Assembly (NCBI GenBank): GCA_963707135.1
Contig: CAVPOY010000013.1
Location: 193,202 to 257,201 of the forward strand
Length of the DNA stretch: 64,000 nt
Direction: 5' to 3'
Source: JBGSTR01 sp963707135
Lineage (GTDB): Bacteria > Pseudomonadota > Gammaproteobacteria > Chromatiales > Chromatiaceae
The notes under the pieces are model-generated. The model made no database searches and was not told where the DNA came from. It worked only from the letters and a program-made list of their open reading frames with translations. Numbering within the stretch: position 1 is the stretch's first letter; each line of letters opens with the position of its first letter. Below are positions 19,816-30,150 of the stretch, piece after piece. Position numbers and translations under genes: made by a program.

Positions 19816-20015
19816 CACGGCGGCGGTGGCAATTGACCGCACGAATCCCGGGTACAAATCCTCCCGGGCTTTCCAGTAGACTTGCGCCGGCCGAGGACCG
19901 ATCGCGATGGTGCGCTGCAGCAATCGTTGCTGTAGACTGGCGCCCCACTTAAAGAAGAACAGGTTTCCGCCCGAGTGAGCGGCCCGGTCGGATCGGCCGC
20001 GGGAGGATTGTGGAT

Positions 20016-20396
20016 ATGCATTTGACATTGCTTAAGTGCAAGCTGCATCGCGCTTGCGTGACCCATGCCGAGATCGACTACGAGGGCTCCTGCGCCATTG
20101 ACGAGGAGTTGCTCCAGCTGGCGGGCATCCGCGAGTACGAGCAGATCCAGATCTACAACGTGACCAACGGCGAACGCTTCACGACCTACGCCATCCGGGC
20201 CGAGGCAGGCTCGCGCGTCATCTCGGTCAATGGCGCGGCCGCCCACAAGGCGTCCCCGGGAGACCGGGTGATCATCTGCGCCTTCGCGGCGATGAACGAG
20301 TCCGAGGCCGATTCGTTCCGACCCGCGCTGGTCTACCTCAACGCGCAGAACCGGGTCACGCGGACCGGCGATTCGATTCCGGCACAGGTCGCCTGA
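20016..20396 (+). CDS. panD: Aspartate 1-decarboxylase proenzyme
   Basis: 126 residues from the ATG at 20016, preferred over the GTG at 20010 because GGGAGG lies nine bases upstream. This pyruvoyl enzyme makes beta-alanine from aspartate. The self-cleavage site is the Gly-Ser in YEGSCAID, which yields the pyruvoyl group. NVTNGERFTTYAI, the AAHKASPGDRVII segment and Lys near the N terminus (LLKCKLHRA) fit the family. The gap to panC carries no gene. Confidence 0.96.
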   Translation: MHLTLLKCKLHRACVTHAEIDYEGSCAIDEELLQLAGIREYEQIQIYNVTNGERFTTYAIRAEAGSRVISVNGAAAHKASPGDRVIICAFAAMNESEADSFRPALVYLNAQNRVTRTGDSIPAQVA

Positions 20397-20448
20397 GTCC
20401 TTGCGTCGTCGGCGGCGCTGGGCCTGACACCGGCCCTGACCCGCGTAG

Positions 20449-21972
20449 TCAGGCCATCGCCGTCAGGTTCCCGGCCCGGCGGTCCGCGAAGGCTTCCGCG
20501 TAGAGCTCCAGGTACCGCTTGGCGCTCGCCTCCCAGCTGAAGTCCTGGGACATGCCGGTAACGGCAAGACGGCGCCACGCATCCTTGTCCGCCCGGTAAA
20601 GCCGCAGGGGCCGCTGGATGGCTTCCCAAAGCGCATCGGTCGTGGGCTCCTCGAACAGGAAGCCGGTCGCCGTGCCGTCCGCGAGGGTCTCCGGCGTGGC
20701 GTGGACGATGGTGTCGGCGAGTCCGCCGGTGCGATGTGCCACCGGCGGCGTTCCGTAACGCAGGCTGTAGATCTGGTTCAGACCGCAGGGCTCGAAGCGC
20801 GAGGGCATCAGAAAGCTGTCGCAGCCCGCCTCGATCCGGTGTGCCCGGATCTCGTCGTAGCCGACAAACACGCCGACCTGCCTCGGGAATTGGGCGGCAA
20901 TGGCCAGCAGCGCCTGCTCGATGTGGCGCTCCCCGGCGGCCTGGGCGACGAAATGGACAGCGGGGTCCTGCAGCAGATCCGGCAGGATCGCCAGTATCAG
21001 GTCGACACCCTTCTGCTCCACAAGCCGTCCGACGTAACCGAGCACGAAGGCGTCCTCGTTGCGCGGCAGCCCAAGCTCCCGCTGGATGTCGAGCTTGTTC
21101 TCGGCCTTGAGCGCGAAGCTCTCCGGGTCGTAAGGCTGGGCAATCAGCGGATCCGTGGCGGGGTTCCAGTCCCGGTAATCGATTCCGTTGAGGATGCCGC
21201 TGAAGCGGGTACCGATTTGTCGCAGCAGGCCGTCCAGCCCGCAGCCGAACCGTGGCGTGCGGACCTCCCTGGCATAGTTGGGGCTGACGGTGTTGACCCG
21301 ATCGGAAAAGACGATGCCGCCCTTGATGAACGACATCCGCTGGTGGAACTCGATTCCCGCCAGGGCCCACAGCGAGGGCGGTAGTCCGAGCCGATCAAAC
21401 GTGGCGCGGTCGAATAGGCCCTGGTAGGCCAGATTGTGGATGGTGAACACCGTCGCCGGTCGATCCGGCGTGTCCTGCATCATGGGGGCCGCCAGACCGG
21501 TCTGCCAGTCATTGGCGTGCAGCACGTGCGGCCGCCAGCCGATTGCCGGAATACCCTGCGCGACCGCCGCGGCCACCCGGCTGAAGAGCAGGTAGCGCTC
21601 CGCGTTGTCCCCCCAGTCGCGGCCGCTCAGGTCCGTGTAGGGGTTACCCTCGCGGCAGAAGTGGTCCGGGGCGTCCACCAGATAGACCGGCAGGTCCTGC
21701 TCCGGCAGACTGCCCTCCAGGATCCGGGCGTTGGTTCGGCAGCCCGGCACCCGGATCTCGCAGAGCTCCCTGCGCTCGCGTAAATGCCTTGCGGCTCGCG
21801 GGTAGGCTGGGATAATCAGTCTTGCGTCGTGGCCGAGGTCCCGCAGCGCGGCGGGCAGGCTGGCGGCCACGTCGGCGAGACCGCCGGTCTTGATCAGCGG
21901 ATGGGCCTCGCTGCTGGCCATCAGGATCCGCAGCTGGCTGTCGGCTGCGCTCGGGTACTGTGAGGTCTGCAT
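20449..21972 (-). CDS. glgA: Glycogen (starch) synthase
   Basis: 507 residues from the ATG at 21972. It transfers glucose from ADP-glucose to a growing alpha-1,4 glucan. The GT5 motifs are complete: SEAHPLIKTGGLADVAASLP (the ADP-glucose-binding KTGGL), HANDWQTGL, FTIHNLAYQG, GILNGIDYRDWNP, GYVGRLVEQKG, and the catalytic PSRFEPCGLNQIYSLRYGT segment. It is transcribed opposite to zwf, with the two starts only about 130 bp apart. This gives a divergent promoter region joining glycogen synthesis with the pentose phosphate pathway. Confidence 0.95.
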   Translation of the reverse strand: MQTSQYPSAADSQLRILMASSEAHPLIKTGGLADVAASLPAALRDLGHDARLIIPAYPRAARHLRERRELCEIRVPGCRTNARILEGSLPEQDLPVYLVDAPDHFCREGNPYTDLSGRDWGDNAERYLLFSRVAAAVAQGIPAIGWRPHVLHANDWQTGLAAPMMQDTPDRPATVFTIHNLAYQGLFDRATFDRLGLPPSLWALAGIEFHQRMSFIKGGIVFSDRVNTVSPNYAREVRTPRFGCGLDGLLRQIGTRFSGILNGIDYRDWNPATDPLIAQPYDPESFALKAENKLDIQRELGLPRNEDAFVLGYVGRLVEQKGVDLILAILPDLLQDPAVHFVAQAAGERHIEQALLAIAAQFPRQVGVFVGYDEIRAHRIEAGCDSFLMPSRFEPCGLNQIYSLRYGTPPVAHRTGGLADTIVHATPETLADGTATGFLFEEPTTDALWEAIQRPLRLYRADKDAWRRLAVTGMSQDFSWEASAKRYLELYAEAFADRRAGNLTAMA

Positions 21973-22104
21973 GGCTGCGTGTCCCTGAGCCTGGGCATCG
22001 CGGAGCGCTGGAGCCCGGCGGAATGATTGGGAATAGGATCGCATGGCGACCCGCCCGGCGAGGCTCAACTTAGCACATTTGGCAACCGACGAGGGGTCGT
22101 TGAG

Positions 22105-23580
22105 ATGTTGGATCCCTGCGCTATGGTGATCTTCGGGTCCACCGGGAACCTGGCGGGCATCAAGCTGCTTCCGGCCCTCTACCACATCGAGGCGGCCGAG
22201 CGGCTCAACTCCGGGACCCGGATTGTCGGTTTCGGGCGCCGGTCGTGGTCGGATGACGACTGGCGCGCCGAGGTCGGCCGAATCCTCGAGGAGAACCTGC
22301 CCGGTGGCTTGGACGGGACGGTGCTCGAGCGCCTCCTCGGCCGGCTGCATTTCGTCGAGGGCGATCTGGAGGACGCGGGGGCCTATCGGCGTCTGGCCGA
22401 GCGCCTGCGCGCCGGCGACGCCTTGCCCGAGAACCGGATGTTCTACCTGGCCGTCGCCCCGCGTCACTATGGGATCATCGCAGAGCAGCTCGCCGCGAAC
22501 GGGCTGCAGCGCGAGGATGCCGGCTGGGCCCGTCTGGTAGTGGAGAAACCCTTCGGGTTCGATCTGGAGAGCGCCAGCGCACTCGATCAGCGGCTGCACC
22601 GGAGCTTCGGCGAGGACCAGATTTACCGGATCGATCACTACCTGGGCAAGAGCACGGTCCAGAACGTGCTCGTGTTCCGCTTCGCAAATCTGCTGCTGGA
22701 GCCGCTGTGGAACCGCAACTACATCGATCATGTCCAGATCACGCACTCGGAGGCGCGGGGGATCGAGGAGCGCGCGGGCTTCTACGATGGTGTCGGCGCC
22801 ATGCGAGACATGATCCAGAGTCACCTGCTGCAGATGCTGACCCTGGTGGCGATGGAGCCCCCGCCCTGCCTGGACGCCGAGGCCCTGCGGGACGAGAAGG
22901 TCAAGGTGCTGCGCTCGATTCGGCCGATCCCCCGCGAGGCCGTGCATGCCCATGCGTTCCGCGCCCAGTATGCATCGGGCAGGTCCGGTAACCGCAAGGC
23001 GCCGGGCTACCTGGACGAGGCCGGGGTCGCGCCCAACAGCACCACCGAGACCTTCGCCGCGCTGAAGGTCTACATCGACAACTGGCGCTGGCGAAATGTG
23101 CCTTTCTACCTCAGGACCGGAAAGCGATTGGGCAACACCAACTCGCTGATTGCGATCCGGTTCAAGCATCCGCCTCAGCAGCTGTTCCGGTACACGGCCA
23201 TAGAGCAGCTCGAGCCCAACTGGCTGCTGCTGAACATCCAGCCGCACGAGTGCATGCGACTTGAGATCCAGGTCAAACAGCCGGGTCTCGAGATGCGCGC
23301 CCAGACCGAGCGCCTCGACGCCAGCAGCTGCACCATCGCCCCCGCTCACATCGACGCCTACGAGGCCCTGATCCTCGACGTGATCGAGGGCGATCACACC
23401 CATTTCCTGCGCTACGACGAGGTGAGCTGGGCCTGGCAGGTGGTGGACCCGATCCTGAAGCTCTGGGCCATCGAGCGCGACTTCATCAATACCTACCCGG
23501 CCGGCTCCTGGGGGCCGCCGGAGGCCAACCGGCTGTTCGACCGTGACGACCAGTACTGGCGCAACGGCCTCGACGATTGA
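22105..23580 (+). CDS. zwf: Glucose-6-phosphate 1-dehydrogenase
   Basis: 491 residues from the ATG at 22105 (GAGGGG upstream). It oxidises glucose-6-phosphate to 6-phosphogluconolactone with NADP+. The nucleotide-binding motif is IFGSTGNLAGIKLLPALYHI, and the substrate site is RIDHYLGKSTVQN. The usual sequence there is RIDHYLGKETVQN, so the Glu after Gly-Lys is Ser. VEKPFGFDLESA, ETFAALKVYIDNWRW and VPFYLRTGKRL are also present. It heads a zwf-pgi pair and diverges from glgA. Confidence 0.94.
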   Translation: MLDPCAMVIFGSTGNLAGIKLLPALYHIEAAERLNSGTRIVGFGRRSWSDDDWRAEVGRILEENLPGGLDGTVLERLLGRLHFVEGDLEDAGAYRRLAERLRAGDALPENRMFYLAVAPRHYGIIAEQLAANGLQREDAGWARLVVEKPFGFDLESASALDQRLHRSFGEDQIYRIDHYLGKSTVQNVLVFRFANLLLEPLWNRNYIDHVQITHSEARGIEERAGFYDGVGAMRDMIQSHLLQMLTLVAMEPPPCLDAEALRDEKVKVLRSIRPIPREAVHAHAFRAQYASGRSGNRKAPGYLDEAGVAPNSTTETFAALKVYIDNWRWRNVPFYLRTGKRLGNTNSLIAIRFKHPPQQLFRYTAIEQLEPNWLLLNIQPHECMRLEIQVKQPGLEMRAQTERLDASSCTIAPAHIDAYEALILDVIEGDHTHFLRYDEVSWAWQVVDPILKLWAIERDFINTYPAGSWGPPEANRLFDRDDQYWRNGLDD

Positions 23581-23703
23581 TTCGACCCATTGACCGGGAG
23601 CCCCGCCACTCCTCGGCGTGGCTCTGATCAGGTTTCGTGGCGGAATGCATCGGTCTTCGCGGCTGACCCGCCGGATGTCTCAGACCGTCAGGAGTAAACG
23701 ACC

Positions 23704-25350
23704 ATGTCGCTCGTAAACCAGACACCGCAATGGCGGGCCCTCGAGTCCCATCGGGAACGGATGCGGGGGGCCCAGATGCGCGACCTGTTCGCCGCCGACC
23801 CCGGGCGAGCCCGCACCATGAGCTTGTCCGCCGCCGGACTGTACCTGGACTACTCCAAGAACATCCTGACATCGGAGACCCTGGCGCTGCTGCTCGATCT
23901 GGCCGAGGCGGTGGATCTCCAGGGCTGGATTCGACGGATGTTCTCCGGTGAGCCGATCAACAACACCGAGAATCGCGCGGTTCTGCACGTGGCGCTGCGC
24001 AACCGGTCGAACCGACCCATCCTGGTGGACGGCCAGGACGTGATGCCCGGGGTCAACGCGGTGCTGGGGCGCATCGAGCGGTTCGTCGGCGAGGTCCGTT
24101 CGGGCGACTGGAGGGGCTATACGGGCGAGCGCATCAGAGACGTGGTCAATATCGGGATTGGCGGCTCGAACCTGGGCCCGAAGATGGTCTGCACGGCCCT
24201 CGGGCCCTATCGGAGCGAGGACTTGAGGGTGCATTTCGTCTCCAACATCGACGGCACCCACTTGGTCGAGACCGTCAGCCACCTGGACCCGGCGACAACC
24301 TTGTTCGTGGTCGCCTCCAAGACCTTTACCACCCAGGAGACCATGACCAATGCGAACAGCGCCCGTGACTGGACGCTCGCCGCGTTGAAGGACCCCGCCG
24401 CCGTCGCCAACCATTTTGTCGCCGTCTCGACCAATGCCGAGAAGGTATCCGAGTTCGGGATCGACACCGCTCATATGTTCGGATTCTGGGACTGGGTCGG
24501 TGGACGCTATTCGCTGTGGTCCTCGATCGGGCTCCCGATCGCGCTGGCCCTGGGTTTCGATCGCTTCGTGGAACTGCTCGAGGGCGCCCACGAGATGGAC
24601 GAGCACTTCCGGACCGCCGAGTTCGTCGAGAACGCGCCGGTCCTGCTGGGGCTGATCGGCGTCTGGTATGCCGACTTTCTCGGCGCCGCGACCCATGCCG
24701 TGCTTCCCTACGACCAGTACCTGCGGCTGTTCCCGGCCTACCTGCAGCAGGGCGATATGGAGAGCAACGGAAAACGCGTCACCCGCGATGGCGTCGCGGT
24801 GGACTACGCCACGGGACCCGTGGTCTGGGGGGAGCCCGGCACGGATGGTCAGCATGCCTTCTACCAGCTGATCCACCAGGGGACCCAGTTGATCCCGGCG
24901 GACTTCATCGGGGCCGTGAAAAGCCACAACGAGCTCGGCGACCATCACATAAAGCTGATGGCCAACTTCTTTGCCCAGACCGAGGCCCTGATGCGTGGCC
25001 GCACCTCCGAGGAGGCCCTGGCCGAAATGATCGCCGCGGGTATGGACGCGGAAAACGCCCGATTCCTGGCCAGTCACCGCACCTTCCCCGGCAATCGGCC
25101 CACCAATAGCATCCTGATGGAGCGGTTGACGCCGCGCGCCCTCGGCGCGCTAACCGCGCTCTACGAGCACCGCATCTTTACCCAGGGGGTCGTCTGGGGC
25201 GTCAACTCCTACGACCAGTGGGGTGTCGAGCTCGGCAAGCAGCTCGCGAGCCTGATCCTCGACGAGCTCCGTTCGGGCCGCGTCACCGAGGACCACGACG
25301 GTTCCACGCGCTCGCTGCTCGAGCGCTTCATCCAGGAGCGCGCCAGCTAA
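23704..25350 (+). CDS. pgi: Glucose-6-phosphate isomerase
   Basis: 548 residues, close to the E. coli enzyme in length. It interconverts glucose-6-phosphate and fructose-6-phosphate. The signatures are GIGGSNLGPKMV, VVASKTFTTQETMTNA, GGRYSLWSSIGLPIAL and the C-terminal VNSYDQWGVELGKQLA. It starts with an ATG 123 bp after zwf. The gap contains a weak imperfect hairpin but no gene. Confidence 0.96.
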   Translation: MSLVNQTPQWRALESHRERMRGAQMRDLFAADPGRARTMSLSAAGLYLDYSKNILTSETLALLLDLAEAVDLQGWIRRMFSGEPINNTENRAVLHVALRNRSNRPILVDGQDVMPGVNAVLGRIERFVGEVRSGDWRGYTGERIRDVVNIGIGGSNLGPKMVCTALGPYRSEDLRVHFVSNIDGTHLVETVSHLDPATTLFVVASKTFTTQETMTNANSARDWTLAALKDPAAVANHFVAVSTNAEKVSEFGIDTAHMFGFWDWVGGRYSLWSSIGLPIALALGFDRFVELLEGAHEMDEHFRTAEFVENAPVLLGLIGVWYADFLGAATHAVLPYDQYLRLFPAYLQQGDMESNGKRVTRDGVAVDYATGPVVWGEPGTDGQHAFYQLIHQGTQLIPADFIGAVKSHNELGDHHIKLMANFFAQTEALMRGRTSEEALAEMIAAGMDAENARFLASHRTFPGNRPTNSILMERLTPRALGALTALYEHRIFTQGVVWGVNSYDQWGVELGKQLASLILDELRSGRVTEDHDGSTRSLLERFIQERAS

Positions 25351-25402
25351 TCGGACTTGCTCAGCGGACTTGCTGACACAACGTGTCGTTTTGGAGTGAG
25401 AT

Positions 25403-28192
25403 ATGGGACGGTCCCCGATAGCCCAGCGAATCTTGGATACCTGGGTTGCCAGGTGGCGCGGGAAGCAAGCTCCTGCGGTACAGGCCCCGACCGGCGCACC
25501 GGAAGCGGGGGAACGTTGGCATGCACTTGGCGTCGACGAGGCGCTGGCAAGCCTTGACAGTGCGCGCGAGGGGCTCTCCTCCGAGGAGGCGCGGCTTCGT
25601 CTCGCCCGCCACGGCCGCAACCAGCTGCCCGAACCCAAGCCGCGCAGTGCCTTCGCGCGCCTGCTGGCCCAGTTCCACAATGTGCTGATCTACGTGTTGC
25701 TGGTCGCGAGCGCGGTGACCGCGCTCCTTCAGCACTGGCTGGACGCTGGCGTCATCCTCGGCGTCGTACTGATCAACGCCGTCATTGGGTTCGTACAGGA
25801 GGGCAAGGCGGAGGACGCATTACGGGCAATCCGGCGGATGCTCTCTCCTCACGCGATGGTCTGGCGCGCCGGTCATCTCGTAACCCTTGACGCGGCGGAT
25901 TTAGTGCCGGGGGACGTGGTGTCGCTGCAACCCGGCGACAAGATTCCGGCGGACCTGCGCCTGCTGCGCGCCAAAGGCTTGCAGATCGACGAGGCGGCGC
26001 TGACCGGCGAGTCGGTTCCAGTCGAGAAGGGCGTCGCTTCGCTGCCCGACGACACGGCGCTGGCAGACCGCCGGTGCATGGCGTACTCGGGGACGTTGGT
26101 CACCCACGGGCAGGGCACGGGCGCCGTGGTGGCGACGGGCGCCCGCACTGAAATCGGCCGTATCAGCGCGCTGGTGGCCGGGGTTCAGCAGCTGACCACC
26201 CCACTGTTGCGCCAGATGGCCCAGTTTGGACGCTGGTTGACCGCCGCGATCCTGCTGGTCGCGACGGCCAGCTTCGCCTTCGGCGTGCTGTTGCGCGACT
26301 ACACCGCCGCGGAGATGTTTCTCGCCTCGGTAGGCCTGGCCGTCGCCGCCATCCCCGAAGGGCTTCCCGCCATTATGACCATCACGCTGGCGATCGGCGT
26401 GCAGCGCATGGCCCGGCGCAACGCCATCATCCGGCGCCTGCCCGCGGTCGAGACCCTAGGCACCGTGGGTGTCATCTGCTCGGACAAGACCGGCACCCTG
26501 ACCCGCAATGAGATGACGGTTGGCACCGTTGCGACCGCGGAGCGCCGGTTGTCGCTCTCCGGCACCGGCTACGACCCTCACGGCGTTTTTCTGCTCGATG
26601 GGCAGGACTATTCCCCTCTGGACGATCCGGTGTTGCTGCAAGCGCTTCGGGCCGTCTTGCTCTGCAACGACTCTGCCGTGGAGCGGAGCGACGGCGACTG
26701 GCGGGTCCATGGCGACCCGATGGAGGCCGCGCTCTTGATCGCTGGCGTCAAGGCGGGTCTGGAGCCCGAGACCGAGCTCAAGCGCTTCCCGCGCACCGAT
26801 CTCATTCCGTTCGAGTCGGCGCACAAGTTCATGGCCACGCTTCACCATAGCCATACCGGTGAGGCGTTCATCTTTGTCAAGGGGGCGCCGGAGTCGGTGC
26901 TCGACCTCTGTGCCCAACAGCGCACCTCCGCGGGCCTCGAGCCGCTGGACCGCCAGTCCTGGCAGGACCGGATGGAGTCGTTGGCGGACGCCGGGCAGCG
27001 GGTGCTCGCGGTAGCGGTCAAGCCGGGGGAGAGTCACGGGTCCGAGCTCGCTTTTGCGGATATCGGGAACGACTTGGTTTTGCTCGCGCTGTTCGGCCTG
27101 ATAGACCCACCCCGCGAGGAGGCCATCGAGGCGGTACACGCGTGCACCAATGCCGGCATCCGGGTGAAGATGATTACCGGCGACCATGCCACGACGGCGA
27201 AGGCCATCGGCCGGAAGGTGGGGCTGGCGAATGCCGGCGCCGTCATGACGGGGCGCGAGCTCGACACCCTGGACGACGATGCGCTGAGGAGACGAGTAGC
27301 CGGAGTCGACGTTTATGCGCGCGTCACACCCGAGCACAAGCTGCGGCTCGTCCAGCTGTTGCAGCAGGAGGGCATGATTGTCGCAATGACGGGCGATGGG
27401 GTAAACGATGCCCCGGCCCTGAAGCGCGCCGATGTCGGGGTGGCCATGGGGATGAACGGAACCGAGGCGGCCAAGGAGGCCGCGGAGATGGTGCTGGCGG
27501 ACGACAATTTCGCCTCCATCGTCAACGCGGTGGAGGAGGGCCGCACGGTTTACGACAATCTCAAGAAGGCAATTCTGTTCATCCTTCCCACCAACGGCGG
27601 CGAGGCCCTGGTGATCCTGGGTGCCATCCTGTTCGGCTTCCATCAATTCCCCCTAACCCCGGTACAGATCCTTTGGGTCAACATGATCACGGCCGTCACC
27701 CTGGCGCTGGCGCTGGCCTTCGAGCCGCCGGAGCCGGGCGTGATGCGCCGCCCGCCGCGCGACGCGCGCGAGCCCGTGCTGACGGGCATGTTCCTGTGGC
27801 GCATCACCTACGTCGCGCTCATTCTGATGGCCGGCACCTTCGGCCTGTTCCTGTGGGAGATGGACCGAGGCGCGAGCATCGAGCATGCGCGAACCGTTGC
27901 GGTGAACACCCTGGTCATGTTCGAGATCTTCTACCTGTTCAACTCCCGCTATATCACCGCCCCGGTGCTCAACCGGAAAGGCCTGCTGGGTAACCGCTAC
28001 GCCCTGCTCGCTGTCGGTCTTCTGGTTCTGTTTCAACTCGCCTTTACCTATCTCGGACCGATGCAGGCCTTGTTCGGGACCGCGTCCATCGACGCCGTAA
28101 TCTGGGGCCGGATCGTCCTGGTCGCCTCATCGGTGCTGTTCCTGGTAGAGCTGGAGAAGGCGCTGGTCCGGCGCCGGGCTCGGCTGCAGTGA
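25403..28192 (+). CDS. P2-type cation-transporting ATPase
   Basis: 929 residues with the full P-type layout: actuator motif LTGESVPVEKG, phosphorylation site CSDKTGTLTRNEMTV, nucleotide domain (KGAPESVLDLC), hinge MTGDGVNDAPALKRADVGVA, and about ten membrane helices. The membrane motif AAIPEGLPAIMTITLAIG is the P2 type found in Ca2+ (SERCA/PMR1-like) and some Na+ pumps. The N terminus carries a cation-ATPase N domain (ALASLDSAREGLSSEEARLR). Ca2+ or Mn2+ export is the likeliest role, but the ion cannot be fixed from sequence alone. An antiporter gene follows 32 bp downstream. Confidence 0.9.
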   Translation: MGRSPIAQRILDTWVARWRGKQAPAVQAPTGAPEAGERWHALGVDEALASLDSAREGLSSEEARLRLARHGRNQLPEPKPRSAFARLLAQFHNVLIYVLLVASAVTALLQHWLDAGVILGVVLINAVIGFVQEGKAEDALRAIRRMLSPHAMVWRAGHLVTLDAADLVPGDVVSLQPGDKIPADLRLLRAKGLQIDEAALTGESVPVEKGVASLPDDTALADRRCMAYSGTLVTHGQGTGAVVATGARTEIGRISALVAGVQQLTTPLLRQMAQFGRWLTAAILLVATASFAFGVLLRDYTAAEMFLASVGLAVAAIPEGLPAIMTITLAIGVQRMARRNAIIRRLPAVETLGTVGVICSDKTGTLTRNEMTVGTVATAERRLSLSGTGYDPHGVFLLDGQDYSPLDDPVLLQALRAVLLCNDSAVERSDGDWRVHGDPMEAALLIAGVKAGLEPETELKRFPRTDLIPFESAHKFMATLHHSHTGEAFIFVKGAPESVLDLCAQQRTSAGLEPLDRQSWQDRMESLADAGQRVLAVAVKPGESHGSELAFADIGNDLVLLALFGLIDPPREEAIEAVHACTNAGIRVKMITGDHATTAKAIGRKVGLANAGAVMTGRELDTLDDDALRRRVAGVDVYARVTPEHKLRLVQLLQQEGMIVAMTGDGVNDAPALKRADVGVAMGMNGTEAAKEAAEMVLADDNFASIVNAVEEGRTVYDNLKKAILFILPTNGGEALVILGAILFGFHQFPLTPVQILWVNMITAVTLALALAFEPPEPGVMRRPPRDAREPVLTGMFLWRITYVALILMAGTFGLFLWEMDRGASIEHARTVAVNTLVMFEIFYLFNSRYITAPVLNRKGLLGNRYALLAVGLLVLFQLAFTYLGPMQALFGTASIDAVIWGRIVLVASSVLFLVELEKALVRRRARLQ

Positions 28193-28224
28193 AGGTGCGT
28201 GGCTGCGTCGGAGGCTGGGGATAG

Positions 28225-29886
28225 GTGGTTCCGTTCGGCGACGTCTTCACCGAGATAGCAGTGCTGCTGATGATCGCCGCGGCGCTGGGTGCCCTCGCCG
28301 TGAGCCTTCGTCAGCCCCTGATCGTGGCTTTCATCGCCGTGGGTATCCTGGCAGGACCCTCCGGACTCGGGTGGGTGAGTGCCAACGACCAGGTGGACCT
28401 TCTGGCCAAGCTGGGCATCGCCCTGTTGCTGTTCGTGGTCGGGCTGAAGCTGGACCTGCATATCATCCGCACCATGGGTTCGGTGGCGCTGGCCACCGGC
28501 CTGGGACAGGTCTTTTTCACATCAGTGGTTGGCTACGGCATCGGGCGGGGCCTGGGCATGGAGCCGGTTTCCGCCCTGTACGTGGCGGTGGCCCTCACCT
28601 TCTCCAGCACCATCATCATTGTCAAGTTGTTGTCTGACAAGCGCGAGGTCGACGCCCTGCATGGACGTATCGCCCTGGGCTTTCTGATCGTGCAGGACGT
28701 GGTCGTGGTGCTGGCTATGCTGGGACTGACTGCGGTGGGCAAGGCGGGCGACGCGGCCGCCTTGGGACGGGAGGCGGTTACTGTCCTCCTGAGGGGAGCC
28801 GCCTTCCTGGGCGCGGTCGGTCTCCTGATGCGCTACGTGCTGCCATCCCTTTTGCAGCTGTTGGCCCGATCCCAGGAACTTCTGGTGCTGTTCGGCATCG
28901 CCTGGGCGGTGACCCTGGCCGTGATCGGAGAGAGCCTCGGCTTCAGCAAGGAGGTGGGCGCCTTCGTGGCCGGCGTGTCAGTCGCCGCCACCCCCTATCG
29001 CGATGTTGTGGGGGCGCGCCTGGTAAGCCTTCGGGACTTTCTTTTGCTGTTTTTCTTTCTGGACCTTGGCGCACGGCTGGATATGGGACTGCTAGGGGCA
29101 CAGGTCGCCGAATCCCTGCTGTTCTCCCTGTTCGTGCTGATTGGCAACCCGCTGATCGTCATGGTTATCATGGGCGTGTTGGGATATCGCAAACGCACCG
29201 GGTTTCTGGCCGGCCTCACGGTGGCACAGATCAGCGAATTCTCTCTCATCCTCGGCGCCCTGGGGGCGAGCCTGGGGCATATCGGCCCGGAGACCATAGG
29301 GCTCATCACCCTCGTCGGACTTATCACCATCAGCGCATCGACCTACATGATTCTTTACTCGAGTACGCTGTACCGATGGCTGGAGCCCTGGCTTGGGGTG
29401 TTCGAGCGTGCCCAACCCCATCGGGAGTCGGACGGTGAGGCGCCGCCTGGCGGATCGGAGGCGGATGTGGTCCTCTTCGGATTGGGACGGTATGGGTTCG
29501 GGATCGCGGAGGCGCTTCGCGGCCGCGGCTGCCGGGTGCTCGGCGTGGACTACAATCCGGAGCTGGTTCGCCGCGGCGATGCCGGAGGAAATCGGGTCTG
29601 TTTTGGGGATGCGGAGGACCCGGAGTTCATCGCGGGCCTACCCACGGGGCAAGCCGGATGGGTGGTGAGCACGGTGCGGGATCGCCACGTCAACCAGACG
29701 CTGGTACAAACCCTCCGCGCCCAGGACTTCGGGGGACGCGTAGCGGTCACGGCCCACAGTGCGACGGAGGCGTCCCGCTTGCGCGAGAGCGGGGCCGACC
29801 TGGTGCTCGTACCCTACGCGGACGCGGCGGTGCGAGCGGCCGAGCGGCTGTTGGCGCATGGGGGAGCCTGCACTTCCGGGACGTGA
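28225..29886 (+). CDS. CPA2 cation:proton antiporter (KefB-like)
   Basis: 553 residues from a GTG at 28225. Residues about 10-385 form a sodium/hydrogen-exchanger membrane domain with 11-12 helices (GILAGPSGLGWV, ALTFSSTIIIVKLLSDKREV, FLIVQDVVVVLAML, EVGAFVAGVSVA). After about residue 410 comes a TrkA-N regulatory domain with a nucleotide-binding fold (VVLFGLGRYGFGIAEALRGR). The combination is typical of KefB/KefC and related K+ or Na+/H+ antiporters. It lies 32 bp after the P-type ATPase and probably shares its transcript, making a small ion-homeostasis unit. Confidence 0.92.
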   Translation: MVPFGDVFTEIAVLLMIAAALGALAVSLRQPLIVAFIAVGILAGPSGLGWVSANDQVDLLAKLGIALLLFVVGLKLDLHIIRTMGSVALATGLGQVFFTSVVGYGIGRGLGMEPVSALYVAVALTFSSTIIIVKLLSDKREVDALHGRIALGFLIVQDVVVVLAMLGLTAVGKAGDAAALGREAVTVLLRGAAFLGAVGLLMRYVLPSLLQLLARSQELLVLFGIAWAVTLAVIGESLGFSKEVGAFVAGVSVAATPYRDVVGARLVSLRDFLLLFFFLDLGARLDMGLLGAQVAESLLFSLFVLIGNPLIVMVIMGVLGYRKRTGFLAGLTVAQISEFSLILGALGASLGHIGPETIGLITLVGLITISASTYMILYSSTLYRWLEPWLGVFERAQPHRESDGEAPPGGSEADVVLFGLGRYGFGIAEALRGRGCRVLGVDYNPELVRRGDAGGNRVCFGDAEDPEFIAGLPTGQAGWVVSTVRDRHVNQTLVQTLRAQDFGGRVAVTAHSATEASRLRESGADLVLVPYADAAVRAAERLLAHGGACTSGT

Positions 29887-30150
29887 CCGCTAGCAAGCGC
29901 AGGCCCCCGGGGAGTCAAGCCTGCTTCACCCCGAACGTGGGCCGGCGAAAAGGGTCTCAATCGACAATCGACGGTAGCTGACGCTGCAAAGTGCCGTGGT
30001 GCCCGCTTGAATTTGGTTGGGTCGCAACCGGCGTGCGGCGAATTCAACGCCCCCGGTGGGTTTGCCTGCGGGCTTCCAGACAAGGAAGCCAGGTTGGCTG
30101 AACCACCATTATCGGTGAAGGTTTAGCGCGCTTACATCGAGGATCCGGCA

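Noticed and set aside
21973..23403. Open frame continuing upstream of glgA across zwf on the minus strand
   Set aside because: GlgA homology begins at the ATG at 21972; everything upstream is antisense to zwf and resembles no protein.
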